Positions 1-8,401 of a stretch of DNA of 16,316 nucleotides are shown piece by piece. A program made the translations under genes and the position numbers. How positions within the stretch are numbered: the stretch's first letter is position 1; each line of letters begins with the position of its first letter. Origin of the DNA: Actinomycetota bacterium (lineage in GTDB: Bacteria; Actinomycetota; Actinomycetes; Nanopelagicales; Nanopelagicaceae); contig CANLHE010000004.1 in NCBI GenBank assembly GCA_947490605.1, positions 1-16,316 of the forward strand, given 5' to 3'. The notes under the pieces are model-generated. The model worked only from the letters and a program-made list of their open reading frames with translations. It had not been told where the DNA came from and did no database searches.

Positions 1-1
1 G

Positions 2-1396
2 AAAAATCTTGCCGAGGAAGATTTAGTTGTACTTGGCTACTATGAATGGGCAGATGCACTAGAGCGAGGTATCTCTGCTCACCATGCTGGTTTGTTACCA
101 GCTTTCAAAGTCACAGTTGAGGAGTTGTTCCAAAGAGGGCTTGTTAAAGCAGTTTTTGCAACTGAAACTTTGGCGCTAGGAATTAATATGCCAGCACGCA
201 CTGTGGTACTAGAGAAGTTAAGTAAATGGAATGGTGAAGGACATGTGGCAATCTCACCAGGTGAATACACGCAACTAACTGGACGGGCCGGGCGACGGGG
301 AATTGATATCGAAGGAAATGCAGTAATTTTGTGGAACAATGATTTAGATTCAACCTCGGTTGGCGGTCTTGCTTCTACACGCACATACCCATTAAAAAGT
401 TCATTCAAACCTACATACAATATGAGTATTAATTTGATATCCCAATTTGGTTCAGCTCGGGCTAGAACTTCACTGGAGTCTTCACTCGCACAATTTCAAG
501 CCGATAAGGCTGTAGTGGGTTTGGCTAAGCAAATCCGTAAAAATGAAATCGCGCGAGATGCTTTTCTGAGTGAGGCAAAATGTCACCTTGGTGATTTTGT
601 GCAATACGCACAGATGCGGGCTGACATTAAGAAACTTGAAACTGATAGTAGAAAAAATAGGAAAAAGCGGATTGAAATCGAAGAAGAGATTGGCAGTATT
701 CGTAAAAGAATAAAGGCTCATCCATCAAATGGCTGTCCAGATCGCGAAAACCACTCTCGATTAGCAGAGCGTGCCCACCGCCTACAGCGCGAAATTGATG
801 GTTTGACTGAGCGGATTAATAGCAGAACTAATGTAATTGCAAAGAGATTTGATCGGATTAAAGTGATTTTGGATAAATTCGGTTATATAAACAATGATGA
901 AATAGCAAAATCTGGAAAGATGCTAGCGAAGATATATGGTGAAACAGATTTGCTTATCGCTGAATCTATTCAGGCGGGTGTTTTTGATACCCTCACGCCT
1001 GCCGACTTAGTTTCAGTAATATCAAGCTGTGTATATGAGTCTAGAAATGAAGAGGTCACAAAAGTTCCCAGAGGTGATGTTCAGATCGCACTAGCAACAA
1101 TATCTAAAATTTATGGAAAGATTTATGATGCAGAGAGTGATTTAAATCTTGAAACTATGCGGGCACCAGATTTTGGTTTCTGTTGGGCATCAAATAGGTG
1201 GGCAAGTGGCCAGTCCTTGACATCAATATTAAAGGGAAGTGAATTAACTGTTGGCGATTTCGTTAGAAACATGAAGCAGATTATTGATTTATTAAGACAA
1301 TTAAGAGCTGCAGCACCACAGCTTCAAGAAGTGATAGACCAAGCGCTGACAAAAATTGATCGGGGAGTTATCGCATACGCTGGGGCAGCTGTATGA
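2..1396 (+). CDS. helY: HelY-type DEAD/DEAH-box (Ski2-like) helicase, C-terminal part
   Basis: Superfamily 2 RNA/DNA helicase of the Ski2/Mtr4-like HelY family. The frame is open from the first full codon at base 2, so the gene enters from the left; the N-terminal half with Walker A and DExH motifs lies outside. About 464 residues are visible; mycobacterial HelY is around 900. An early HHAGLLP stretch (about 70-110) is followed by motif V, FATETLALGINMP (about 155-193), and motif VI, QLTGRAGRRG (272-301), with the arginine fingers. A Lys/Glu-rich coiled-coil insertion (about 600-860) carries the HelY-typical HPSNGCPDRENH segment, then the C-terminal helical domain. The TTG at 92 is internal (Leu in GLLP), not a start. 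The stop overlaps the next gene by 4 bp (ATGA), so the two are probably co-translated. The substrate in the cell is not evident from sequence; a role in RNA processing or decay is inferred from the family. Confidence 0.93.
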   Translation, partial: KNLAEEDLVVLGYYEWADALERGISAHHAGLLPAFKVTVEELFQRGLVKAVFATETLALGINMPARTVVLEKLSKWNGEGHVAISPGEYTQLTGRAGRRGIDIEGNAVILWNNDLDSTSVGGLASTRTYPLKSSFKPTYNMSINLISQFGSARARTSLESSLAQFQADKAVVGLAKQIRKNEIARDAFLSEAKCHLGDFVQYAQMRADIKKLETDSRKNRKKRIEIEEEIGSIRKRIKAHPSNGCPDRENHSRLAERAHRLQREIDGLTERINSRTNVIAKRFDRIKVILDKFGYINNDEIAKSGKMLAKIYGETDLLIAESIQAGVFDTLTPADLVSVISSCVYESRNEEVTKVPRGDVQIALATISKIYGKIYDAESDLNLETMRAPDFGFCWASNRWASGQSLTSILKGSELTVGDFVRNMKQIIDLLRQLRAAAPQLQEVIDQALTKIDRGVIAYAGAAV

Positions 1397-2295
1397 CATT
1401 GATGCTTTTAGATAGTGCATCTCTTTGGTATCGCGCTTACTTTGGGATGCCAGATACTTTGGTTTCTCCATCTGGCTTACCAGTAAATGCCATTCGGGGT
1501 TATTTAGATATGACTTCAAGATTACTTGTTAAGTACAAACCAGATCGGTTGGTTGCATGTTTAGAAGGAGATTGGCGACCATCTTGGCGGGTAGAACTAT
1601 TTCCAGATTACAAACTTAATAGACTGGATGACGAAGGCGATGAGGAAGAGCCGGACACATTAGGTCCCCAGATACCAATTTTGCTAGATGTGATTGATGC
1701 TCTTGGTATAGCAATGCTCGGTGTCGATGACTATGAAGCTGATGATTTAATGGCAACTTTTAGTGTTAAGCAGCAAGGACCAATTCGAATCGTTACTGGC
1801 GACAGAGATCTATTCCAATTAGCAGATGACAAGCGGGATGTGAAAATCGTTTACCTTGCAAAAGGTATCTCAAATCATGATTTAGTAGATTTAAAATGGA
1901 TTGCAGATAAATATCAAATACCTGGTGATCGGTATGCATTATTTGCGATGATCCGTGGAGATTCATCAGATGGATTGCCCGGAATCCGTGGAATCGGAGA
2001 AAAGGGAGCTGCCAACATTGCTAATCAATTCACATCACTATCTGACGTGATGCAAGCAGCACGAGAAGGTGACGAGCGACTAACAGCAAATATTCGTAAG
2101 AAATTATTAGAAGGTGCAGATTATGCGGCAATTGCGCCAAAGTTAGTCAGTTGCGCGCTTGATGTTGCTATACCAGAGATGCAAATAATGATTCCAAAGC
2201 AGCCAAAATCTATGAAAAAAATTGAAGACTTAAAAAACGAATATGGATTAGGTGCAAGCATTGATCGAATAATTAGTGCACTGGGATGGACCTAA
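1393..2295 (+). CDS. stand-alone 5'-3' exonuclease (PolA N-terminal / FEN-like family)
   Basis: A 300-residue metal-dependent 5'-3' exonuclease or flap nuclease, related to the N-terminal nuclease domain of DNA polymerase I but with no polymerase domain. Visible motifs are the N-terminal LLDSASLWYRAYF strand-helix, D60 in the EGDWRPSWR segment followed by PDYKLNR, acidic metal ligands in YEADD (114-118), TGDRDLFQL (135-143, D137 and D139), and the helix-three-turn-helix DNA-binding segment GDSSDGLPGIRGIGEKG (189-205). All expected acidic residues appear present, so it should be active. It starts with ATG inside the helY stop (4-bp overlap) and abuts lnt without a gap. A likely role is removal of flaps or RNA primers, or repair, alongside PolA; that is inferred from the family. 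Mycobacteria carry a similar single-domain protein near helY (Rv2090, from memory). An Xni-like structure-specific nuclease is an alternative reading. Confidence 0.9.
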   Translation: MTLMLLDSASLWYRAYFGMPDTLVSPSGLPVNAIRGYLDMTSRLLVKYKPDRLVACLEGDWRPSWRVELFPDYKLNRLDDEGDEEEPDTLGPQIPILLDVIDALGIAMLGVDDYEADDLMATFSVKQQGPIRIVTGDRDLFQLADDKRDVKIVYLAKGISNHDLVDLKWIADKYQIPGDRYALFAMIRGDSSDGLPGIRGIGEKGAANIANQFTSLSDVMQAAREGDERLTANIRKKLLEGADYAAIAPKLVSCALDVAIPEMQIMIPKQPKSMKKIEDLKNEYGLGASIDRIISALGWT

Positions 2296-3678
2296 GTGAA
2301 TTACCTTTTAGCGGTTATATTTGGGTTGGTATCTTCTACAGCTTTTGAACCATTTTCTTTTTGGCCTTCAGCATTTATTGGCTTGGCCGGTTGGTACTTT
2401 TTATTAATACGTGCACGGCTAGGCTCTAGGGTTCTAATCTCATACATTTTCGGTTTATCACAGCTATTAGTTGTTCAACATTGGACTGGTATATATGTTG
2501 GTAGCCTGCCGTGGCTAGTTCTTTGCTTCTGCCAGGCCGTATTTTTTATCTTTCCAGCTTATTTTGTTGGAAAATCAAAACGATATAACCAATTTGCATT
2601 TGCAACGTCCTTTGTAATAGTTGAATTGTTACTTAGAACCGTTCCGTTCACCGGGTTCGGGTGGACTCGAATTAGTTTTACACAAGTTGACTCCCCATTA
2701 TCTAATCTTTATAAATTTGGGGGAGTAGTGCTGGTTGCCTTTTTTATTGCAGCAATCTCAGCTAGTAGAACACTCATTACTGGATCAACTTTGCTAATTT
2801 TGGTAGCGCTATCTGCATTTATTCCAACCTCTGTTAGTAGTGGGCCTAACGTTAAAATTGCACTAATACAAGGTGGAGTGTCTAATCTAGGCTTAGATTT
2901 CAATGCGAAACCTATGGAAGTATTTAATCGTCACCTTTTACAAACGGCTAAATCGATAAAGCCAAGCAAGGTGAAACTTATAATTTGGCCTGAAAATGCT
3001 GTTGACGTAGATATAAACACTTCACCAACTGTGGCAAGTAAAATTACTCAAATTTCAACTGATTTAAGGACTCCTATATTGATCGGGGGAGTAACGAAAT
3101 CAGCAGCTGGCTTAAGAAATCAATCCATCCTGCTAAACCCTACTGCGCAGCAAATATACACTAAACGCTTTTTAACACCTTTTGGTGAGTATATGCCGCT
3201 GCGAAATATAGCTACAAAATTCTCAAGTTATGCAAACAATGTTTCAGATTTTGTTGGCGGGACTGATGATCATATATTCACTGTAAATGGTTTAACCTTT
3301 CAAACACTAATTTGCTATGAGTTGTTAAATGATTCATTTCGAGAGCAGATTTTAGGGGATTTCTTAACTGTTCAGACCAATAATGCAACTTTTGGTGATA
3401 CAGCTCAACTCGAACAAGAACTTAATATTGCAAAAGTAAGAGCGATTGAGACCGGCAGATTTATTCCATATGTTTCAACAACTGGCGTAACTTCTTTTAT
3501 TGATAATAATGGTCAAGTCTATAGCGAGTTATCTAAATTCAACTCGGCAACTTTAATCGATAATGTTATATCAGTTGAGGGTAGAACATGGACTCAAATA
3601 TATGGAAAGTATCTTGAAAGTATCAGTATTGTTTGGTTACTAATCATTCTGTTTTTAAGGAGAAAAATACCTCAATGA
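2296..3678 (+). CDS. lnt: apolipoprotein N-acyltransferase
   Basis: Integral membrane enzyme that adds the third acyl chain to the N-terminal cysteine of diacylglyceryl-lipoproteins. The 460-residue protein has about six or seven hydrophobic segments in residues 1-177, a nitrilase-like periplasmic or extracellular domain (about 186-430), and a closing membrane helix (441-454) before a basic tail. The nitrilase-type triad is visible: E233 in IIWPEN, K290 in YTKRFLTPFGEY, and C340 in LICYE; E298 of FGEY is also conserved. Length is slightly below the roughly 510 residues of E. coli Lnt. The start is GTG, directly after the stop of the upstream gene. It overlaps ppm1 by 4 bp. In Mycobacterium tuberculosis the Lnt and Ppm domains are one polypeptide; here, as in several other actinobacteria, they are separate but adjacent. 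Confidence 0.93.
   Translation: MNYLLAVIFGLVSSTAFEPFSFWPSAFIGLAGWYFLLIRARLGSRVLISYIFGLSQLLVVQHWTGIYVGSLPWLVLCFCQAVFFIFPAYFVGKSKRYNQFAFATSFVIVELLLRTVPFTGFGWTRISFTQVDSPLSNLYKFGGVVLVAFFIAAISASRTLITGSTLLILVALSAFIPTSVSSGPNVKIALIQGGVSNLGLDFNAKPMEVFNRHLLQTAKSIKPSKVKLIIWPENAVDVDINTSPTVASKITQISTDLRTPILIGGVTKSAAGLRNQSILLNPTAQQIYTKRFLTPFGEYMPLRNIATKFSSYANNVSDFVGGTDDHIFTVNGLTFQTLICYELLNDSFREQILGDFLTVQTNNATFGDTAQLEQELNIAKVRAIETGRFIPYVSTTGVTSFIDNNGQVYSELSKFNSATLIDNVISVEGRTWTQIYGKYLESISIVWLLIILFLRRKIPQ
3657..3663 (+). promoter_or_regulatory. ribosome binding site deciding the ppm1 start
   Basis: AAGGAGA lies 11 bases before the ATG at 3675. It supports that ATG over the upstream in-frame GTG at 3633, which would add 14 residues of no family resemblance (they overlap the Lnt C-terminus) before the IPTYNE motif. 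Confidence 0.65.
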
Positions 3679-4403
3679 AATCTGTTCTGATACTTATTCC
3701 AACATATAACGAGTCTGAAAATATTGAAAATTTGTTGGGGAGATTAGACGCAGCAAGAATTCACTTGTCCAAAGATTATGCAGTAGATTTTTTGGTTATT
3801 GATGACAGTTCACCGGATAAAACAGCGCAGATTGCAAAATCTATGACTATCGAAAGATTATCGGTGCTAATTAGAGATAGAAAGACTGGTTTAGGACCTG
3901 CTTATTTGGCTGGTTTTAAACAAGGATTAACTGGTAATTATGCTTATTTTGTTGAGATGGATGCCGATTTAAGCCACCAACCTGAACAATTGGCTGACCT
4001 TTTACATGTAGCTAATAAGAAAAGTTTAGTAATCGGAACTAGGTGGATGGCAGGTGGGTCTGTTGTGAACTGGCCGGCACGAAGAAAACTTATTTCTAGA
4101 GTTGGCACCTGGTATGCATCCTTTATTCTGAAATTGCCATATCAGGATTTAACTTCAGGTTTTCGGGTATTACCTAGAGAGCTACTTGAAAAAATAAACT
4201 TTAATGAGATTGAAACGAAAGGGTATGGTTTCCAAATTGAGATGGCACTTAAAGCGGTTGAGTCTGGTTTTGGGATAAAGCAGGTGCCAATAACATTTGT
4301 TGAGCGCGAGTACGGGCATTCCAAAATGAGCCTTTTGATCATTGTGGAGTCTTGGCTAATGGTCAGTAAGTATGGTTTTAAGCGTATGTTTAATCGCCGA
4401 TAA
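3675..4403 (+). CDS. ppm1: polyprenol monophosphomannose synthase (GT2 family)
   Basis: A 242-residue glycosyltransferase family 2 enzyme of the dolichol-phosphate mannosyltransferase type. It transfers mannose from GDP-mannose to a polyprenyl phosphate, giving the lipid-linked mannose donor used for lipoglycans and protein mannosylation. In order: IPTYNESENI (8-17, nucleotide-sugar fold), DDSSPDKT (43-50), GLGPAYLAGFK (72-82), the metal-binding DAD at 96-98 followed by LSHQPE, GTRWMAGGSV (121-130), LTSGFRV (169-175), and the basic REYGHSKMSL (211-220) typical of DPM synthases. There is no C-terminal membrane domain, so membrane association probably relies on Lnt or on the lipid substrate. 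The ATG overlaps the lnt stop by 4 bp. The Lnt-Ppm pairing makes the mannosyl donor role more likely than a generic glycosyltransferase. Confidence 0.9.
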   Translation: MKSVLILIPTYNESENIENLLGRLDAARIHLSKDYAVDFLVIDDSSPDKTAQIAKSMTIERLSVLIRDRKTGLGPAYLAGFKQGLTGNYAYFVEMDADLSHQPEQLADLLHVANKKSLVIGTRWMAGGSVVNWPARRKLISRVGTWYASFILKLPYQDLTSGFRVLPRELLEKINFNEIETKGYGFQIEMALKAVESGFGIKQVPITFVEREYGHSKMSLLIIVESWLMVSKYGFKRMFNRR

Positions 4404-4429
4404 TCTACATTATGTATAGTAGAAAAGAT

Positions 4430-7276
4430 CTAGTTAGAGGCTAACTCCTCGATCGGCAAACAACTGCACACTAGATTTCTGTCCCCATACACGCCATCAA
4501 TTCGTCCTACAGTTGGCAAATACTTACCAGATCTACCGATACCAATATCTTCACCAGTTGGAAACGCCGCAACCTGTCGTGAGTACTTTCGATCCCAACC
4601 ATCACTAACCAAATCACCCATTGTGTGCGGTGAATGGCGAAGCGGTGAGTCTTCAACAGTTATTTTGCCCGCTTCAACATCAGATATTTCACTGCGGATA
4701 CTCTCCATTGCAGCTAAAAATCTATCTAACTCCCTTATATCTTCAGATTCAGTTGGTTCAATCATCATTGTTCCAGCTACTGGAAAACTCACTGTTGGTG
4801 CATGGAAACCATGATCCATTAATCTTTTTGCAATATCGTCAACAGTTACGCCAGTGTTTTTAGTTATTTCGCGAATATCGATAATACATTCGTGGGCAAT
4901 ATGTCCATTTTGACCGCGGTATAGAACCGGAAACAATGGATCAATCTTTTTAGCTAGGTAATTTGCTGAAAGTATTGCAACTTCAGTTGCTTTAGTTAAG
5001 CCAGAGCCACCCATCATCCGGATATACATCCATGAGATTGGCAAAATCGACGCTGAACCAAAAGGTGAGCTAGATACTGGCCCAGGCCCAGTCGCCGGAC
5101 CGGCTGCAGGATTTGCTGGATGATTTGGTAAAAATGGTGCAAGATGTGAGCGAGCAATTACTGGGCCGACACCTGGTCCCCCGCCGCCATGCGGAATACA
5201 AAATGTTTTATGTAAATTTAAATGCGAAACATCAGCTCCAAATTTTCCAGGTTTAGCAACTCCAACCAAAGCATTTAAGTTTGCACCATCAACATAAACC
5301 TGACCACCAGCTTCATGGATTAATTCACAAATTTCAGAGATAGCTGATTCAAATACCCCATGTGTTGATGGGTAAGTAACCATTAACGCTGCAAGATTAG
5401 ATCTGTATTCAGATATCTTTGCTTTCAGATCTGAAAGACTAACATTTCCATCTTCATCACAAGCAATTACAATCACTTTCATTCCCGCCATGACGGCACT
5501 TGCTGCGTTTGTGCCATGCGCACTAGATGGAATCAAGCAAATATCTCTTGCGCTTTCACCTTTATTGTCTAGATAGTTTCTAATTGCTAATAAACCAGCG
5601 AACTCGCCCTGTGATCCGGCATTTGGCTGGAGTGAAACTGCGTCATATCCAGTTATAGAAGTAAGCCAATTACTTAGTAGCTCGATTAATTGTGTATAGC
5701 CAGCAGATTGATCAACTGGTGCGAATGGATGTATTGAATTAAATTCTGGCCAAGTTACTGGAATCATCTCTGATGTGGCATTTAACTTCATAGTGCAAGA
5801 ACCAAGTGGGATCATTGTGCGATCCAACGCTAAGTCACGGTCAGATAATGATCTTATATATCTCAACATGGAGGTTTCGGAGTGGTAGGTATTAAATAAC
5901 GGATGAGTTAAAAAGCTACTCCCCCGTGCAATTTGCGCCTTTGGCAAAGCAATTTGGACACTCTTTAAACCAAATATATTCAGAATTGCTGCAAAGTCTT
6001 CTAAGGTTGTAGTTTCATCAAAGCTTACGGAAATTTCATCTTTTGAAATTAATCTAAAATTAAAACCGCTTTCAACTGCTTTTTTCAGAAGTTCTTCCGC
6101 CTTAGGAGTTTTCATAAGCACGGTATCAAAGATTTCATACTCACCAACAGCAAAGCCGCCGTCTTTAGCAGCTGACCTTAAGTTATATGCAAAGCTCTGG
6201 ATACGCTCTGCGATTGCTCTTAAACCCTCTGGTCCATGCCACATTGCATAGAAAGCTGAGATAACTGCCAGTAGAACTTGGGCGGTACAAATATTAGAGG
6301 TTGCTTTATCTCTTCTGATATGTTGTTCGCGGGTTTGAAGTGCTAATCTGAAAGCTAAATTGCCGTGTGAATCTACTGATTGACCAACTAAGCGTCCAGG
6401 CAACGATCTTTCTAAACCATTTCTAACTGCCATAAATCCGGCATGTGGTCCGCCAAAACCGACTGGAACACCAAATCTTTGCGCCGAACCCACTGCGATG
6501 TCCGCGCCGAACTCCCCTGGTGATTTAAAGAGCGTTAGAGCCAGTAGATCACAATCAACTATCGCAAGAGCGCCTGATTGTTGAACATTTTTCACAATAT
6601 TTGATAAATCTTTAACTCTTCCAGTTGATTCCGGATATGCAATAACGGCAGCAAATATTTCAGATTCAAATTTAGCTTCAGCAAAATCACTCTCAATAAC
6701 CTTAATTTTTAGGGGTTTTGCACGGGTTTTAATAACATCTTTAACATGAGGATGTAAATTTTTATCGATTACAAATGCCGCATCATCACTTCCTTGCCAA
6801 ACTCGTCTTGCTAATGTCATCGCTTCCGCTGCAGCAGTTGCCTCATCAAGCATTGAAGCATTTGAAATTGGCAAACCAGTTAAGTCAGCAACTGCAGTTT
6901 GAAACGCAAATATTGCTTCTAATCTTCCTTGACTAATCTCTGGTTGATAAGGAGTGTACGCGGTATACCAGCCAGGATTTTCTAAAACATTTCGCAGAAT
7001 TACTGCTGGCGTGATTGTTCCGTAGTAACCAGAACCGATTAAAGATTTCATTACGCGATTTTTTGAAGCAATCTCTTTAATTTCAGCAAGTGCTGCTACC
7101 TCAGAGATACCTGCTGGAATACTTTTTTCAATCTCACCTTTGATATGGATATTTTGTGGCACAACAGATGAAATAAATGAATCTAAATCCTTAAATCCAA
7201 GCTCAAGCAACATTGTTTCAACTTGGTATTGATTGGGACCAATATGGCGATCGACAAAATCAGATCGATATGACAT
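4430..7276 (-). CDS. gcvP: glycine dehydrogenase (aminomethyl-transferring), P-protein of glycine cleavage
   Basis: PLP-dependent decarboxylase of the cytoplasmic glycine cleavage system. It releases CO2 from glycine and passes the aminomethyl group to lipoyl-GcvH. The chosen ATG gives 948 residues, the usual length of the fused homodimeric P-protein, with both halves present. The N-terminal half starts with DRHIGP and carries [12 protein letters not shown] and GGPHAGF. The C-terminal half holds the PLP lysine, K690, in [18 protein letters not shown], and an upstream [12 protein letters not shown] five codons upstream (7291) is in frame, but the GGGGGAGG ribosome binding site lies between it and the ATG, so the ATG is preferred; the spacing is short. 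A perfect TATAAT lies 29 bases upstream. GcvH is encoded nearby, beyond four intervening genes; GcvT and the lipoamide dehydrogenase are not in the window. Confidence 0.96.
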   Translation of the reverse strand: MSYRSDFVDRHIGPNQYQVETMLLELGFKDLDSFISSVVPQNIHIKGEIEKSIPAGISEVAALAEIKEIASKNRVMKSLIGSGYYGTITPAVILRNVLENPGWYTAYTPYQPEISQGRLEAIFAFQTAVADLTGLPISNASMLDEATAAAEAMTLARRVWQGSDDAAFVIDKNLHPHVKDVIKTRAKPLKIKVIESDFAEAKFESEIFAAVIAYPESTGRVKDLSNIVKNVQQSGALAIVDCDLLALTLFKSPGEFGADIAVGSAQRFGVPVGFGGPHAGFMAVRNGLERSLPGRLVGQSVDSHGNLAFRLALQTREQHIRRDKATSNICTAQVLLAVISAFYAMWHGPEGLRAIAERIQSFAYNLRSAAKDGGFAVGEYEIFDTVLMKTPKAEELLKKAVESGFNFRLISKDEISVSFDETTTLEDFAAILNIFGLKSVQIALPKAQIARGSSFLTHPLFNTYHSETSMLRYIRSLSDRDLALDRTMIPLGSCTMKLNATSEMIPVTWPEFNSIHPFAPVDQSAGYTQLIELLSNWLTSITGYDAVSLQPNAGSQGEFAGLLAIRNYLDNKGESARDICLIPSSAHGTNAASAVMAGMKVIVIACDEDGNVSLSDLKAKISEYRSNLAALMVTYPSTHGVFESAISEICELIHEAGGQVYVDGANLNALVGVAKPGKFGADVSHLNLHKTFCIPHGGGGPGVGPVIARSHLAPFLPNHPANPAAGPATGPGPVSSSPFGSASILPISWMYIRMMGGSGLTKATEVAILSANYLAKKIDPLFPVLYRGQNGHIAHECIIDIREITKNTGVTVDDIAKRLMDHGFHAPTVSFPVAGTMMIEPTESEDIRELDRFLAAMESIRSEISDVEAGKITVEDSPLRHSPHTMGDLVSDGWDRKYSRQVAAFPTGEDIGIGRSGKYLPTVGRIDGVYGDRNLVCSCLPIEELASN
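4432..4446 (-). terminator. weak candidate terminator hairpin at the gcvP 3' end
   Basis: A perfect 6-bp inverted repeat, AGTTAG / CTAACT with a 3-base loop, covers the last codons and stop of gcvP. In the gcvP direction it is followed within a few bases by a short T run (TCTTTTCT). The stem is AT-rich and overlaps coding sequence, so it would be weak. The convergent gap between ppm1 and gcvP is only 26 bp, so the two transcripts must end very close to, or inside, each other. Confidence 0.25.
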
Positions 7277-7284
7277 GCCTCCCC
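7277..7284 (-). promoter_or_regulatory. gcvP ribosome binding site, unusually close to the start
   Basis: GGGGGAGG is separated from the ATG by one base (C, 7277). A GGGGG register with one G-U pair would leave a 4-base spacer. Similar G-rich sites close to the start precede garA (GGGGGAG) and gcvH (GGGGAG), so this seems a local habit rather than an error. Confidence 0.6.
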
Positions 7285-7305
7285 CAATCAAACTATGAGG
7301 GAAGA

Positions 7306-7311
7306 ATTATA
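7306..7311 (-). promoter_or_regulatory. candidate -10 element of a gcvP promoter
   Basis: A perfect TATAAT hexamer sits in the 39-bp gap between the upstream merR gene and gcvP, 29 bases before the ATG, which leaves room for a leader of about 22 bases carrying the ribosome binding site. No convincing -35 hexamer is seen 16 to 18 bases upstream. This suggests gcvP can be transcribed separately from the rest of the cluster. The gap is too short to hold a glycine riboswitch. Confidence 0.45.
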
Positions 7312-7315
7312 TTGG

Positions 7316-7822
7316 TTAGGCGCCTTTAAGCTTTCTACGTTGGGCCAATTCATCGTTACTTTCACCACTAACCACAAGGCTGCCATCGACAAGATTCTCT
7401 CCTTGCAGCGTGGAAAGTGAACCCTCGACTTCACTCCATACCTTGCCAATTGCAATTCCAAATACACCTTGACCACCTTGGAGTAGATCAACGATCTCAT
7501 CTGGGCTGGTGCATTCATAAATTGAAGCGCCATCGCTCATTAAAGTTATGCTTTCAAGATCTGAAACACCACGAACACGAAGATGTTCAACCGCAGTTCG
7601 GATATTTTGCAATGAAACACCAGTGTCTAAAAGACGTTTAACAATTTTTAATACCAAAATATCGCGAAAACTATATAGTCTTTGTGAGCCAGAACCTGCT
7701 GCGCCTCTAACACCTGGTTCAACTAAACCTGTGCGAGCCCAATAATCTAATTGACGATATGAAATGCCAGCAGCAACACATGCGGTTGCTCCGCGGTAAC
7801 CGATATCTGATGAGGTGTTCAT
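7316..7822 (-). CDS. MerR-family regulator, Rv1830-like
   Basis: A 168-residue transcription factor. Residues about 10-75 form the MerR winged helix-turn-helix: a CVAAGISYRQLDYWARTGLV recognition region, then the wing with R48-LYSFRDI, then a helix continuing into the dimerisation segment. The C-terminal half (about 95-168) has no cysteine cluster or recognised effector domain, unlike metal-sensing MerR proteins. Position between gcvP and the DUF151 nuclease gene matches mycobacterial Rv1830 (called resR or mcdR, from memory), linked there to growth and cell-division control. It begins with ATG without a ribosome binding site; a TAGAAT hexamer ends nine bases upstream, so a leaderless or nearly leaderless mRNA is plausible. 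An effector, if any, cannot be read from the sequence. Confidence 0.87.
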   Translation of the reverse strand: MNTSSDIGYRGATACVAAGISYRQLDYWARTGLVEPGVRGAAGSGSQRLYSFRDILVLKIVKRLLDTGVSLQNIRTAVEHLRVRGVSDLESITLMSDGASIYECTSPDEIVDLLQGGQGVFGIAIGKVWSEVEGSLSTLQGENLVDGSLVVSGESNDELAQRRKLKGA

Positions 7823-7831
7823 GGGGACTCA

Positions 7832-7837
7832 ATTCTA
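7832..7837 (-). promoter_or_regulatory. candidate -10 element for the Rv1830-like gene
   Basis: TAGAAT ends 9 bases before the ATG at 7822, and no Shine-Dalgarno sequence lies between. A second hexamer, TACAAT, is at 7851-7856. Both are in the 97-bp gap after the DUF151 nuclease gene, the largest gap inside the gcv cluster. No clear -35 box is seen. Confidence 0.35.
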
Positions 7838-7921
7838 TGGGGAAGGCTTAATTGTAGAATAGGCCGATTGCTGAGCGTATGAGCGACACGAAATGCTTTA
7901 AGCCAAGGTTGAGGGTTGGAC

Positions 7922-8395
7922 TTATCCAAGGAAATCTTCTGGATTAATCTGGTCTAAGAACTCCTTGAACCGTTCAACTTCATCCTCGGCCTGATCTGGG
8001 ATCTCAATCCCAGCCTCTGCCAGTAAATCCTCACTTGCCATGATTGGCGCACCAATTCTTAAAGCAAGAGCAATCGCATCACTTGGACGTGCAGATATAG
8101 CTGGGCCTGCCTCAAAGTTTAATTGGGCATAAAAGACGCCATCCTTTAATTCAGTTAGGTATACATTCTCTAATTTCGCACCCAATTGCATCAGTACATC
8201 TTTGAATAAGTCATGAGTTAATGGCCGAGGGGGTGAAACCTCTTGTTGAGCAAAGGCGATAGCTGTGGCTTCAACCGCTCCTAGCCAAATTGGCAGATAC
8301 CTAACTCCATCTAATTCTTTTAATAAAACAATTGGTTGATTGGATGGCATTTCAACCCGCACACCCATTACCTCAACCGGGTGGTAATTTTTCAT
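7922..8395 (-). CDS. bifunctional nuclease family protein (DUF151)
   Basis: A 157-residue protein of the DUF151 (BFN) family, homologous in position and motifs to mycobacterial Rv1829. Family members have reported DNase and RNase activity, but the function in actinobacteria is not settled. Diagnostic stretches are LPIWLGAVEA (34-43), RPLTHDL (57-63) and SARPSDAIALALR (101-113), followed by an acidic C-terminus. There is no C-terminal UVR domain, as seen in some relatives. It starts with ATG 6 bp after the ftsR stop, with no visible ribosome binding site, so translation is probably coupled to ftsR. The conserved placement between two MerR genes suggests shared expression with them rather than a proven shared pathway. 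Confidence 0.88.
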   Translation of the reverse strand: MKNYHPVEVMGVRVEMPSNQPIVLLKELDGVRYLPIWLGAVEATAIAFAQQEVSPPRPLTHDLFKDVLMQLGAKLENVYLTELKDGVFYAQLNFEAGPAISARPSDAIALALRIGAPIMASEDLLAEAGIEIPDQAEDEVERFKEFLDQINPEDFLG

Positions 8396-8401
8396 TAAAG
8401 A

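Noticed and set aside
79..420. 113-codon open frame on the minus strand
   Set aside because: It lies antisense to the highly conserved helicase motifs V and VI of helY; its translation has no recognisable domain and no ribosome binding site was seen.
7277..7315. Glycine riboswitch before gcvP
   Set aside because: The gap is only 39 bp, far too short for a glycine aptamer, and it holds a ribosome binding site and a -10 hexamer instead.
7288..7533. 81-codon open frame on the minus strand overlapping the Rv1830-like gene
   Set aside because: It is a different frame of the same strand inside a well-supported MerR gene; the protein shows no domain, and the MerR frame continues intact to its own stop.
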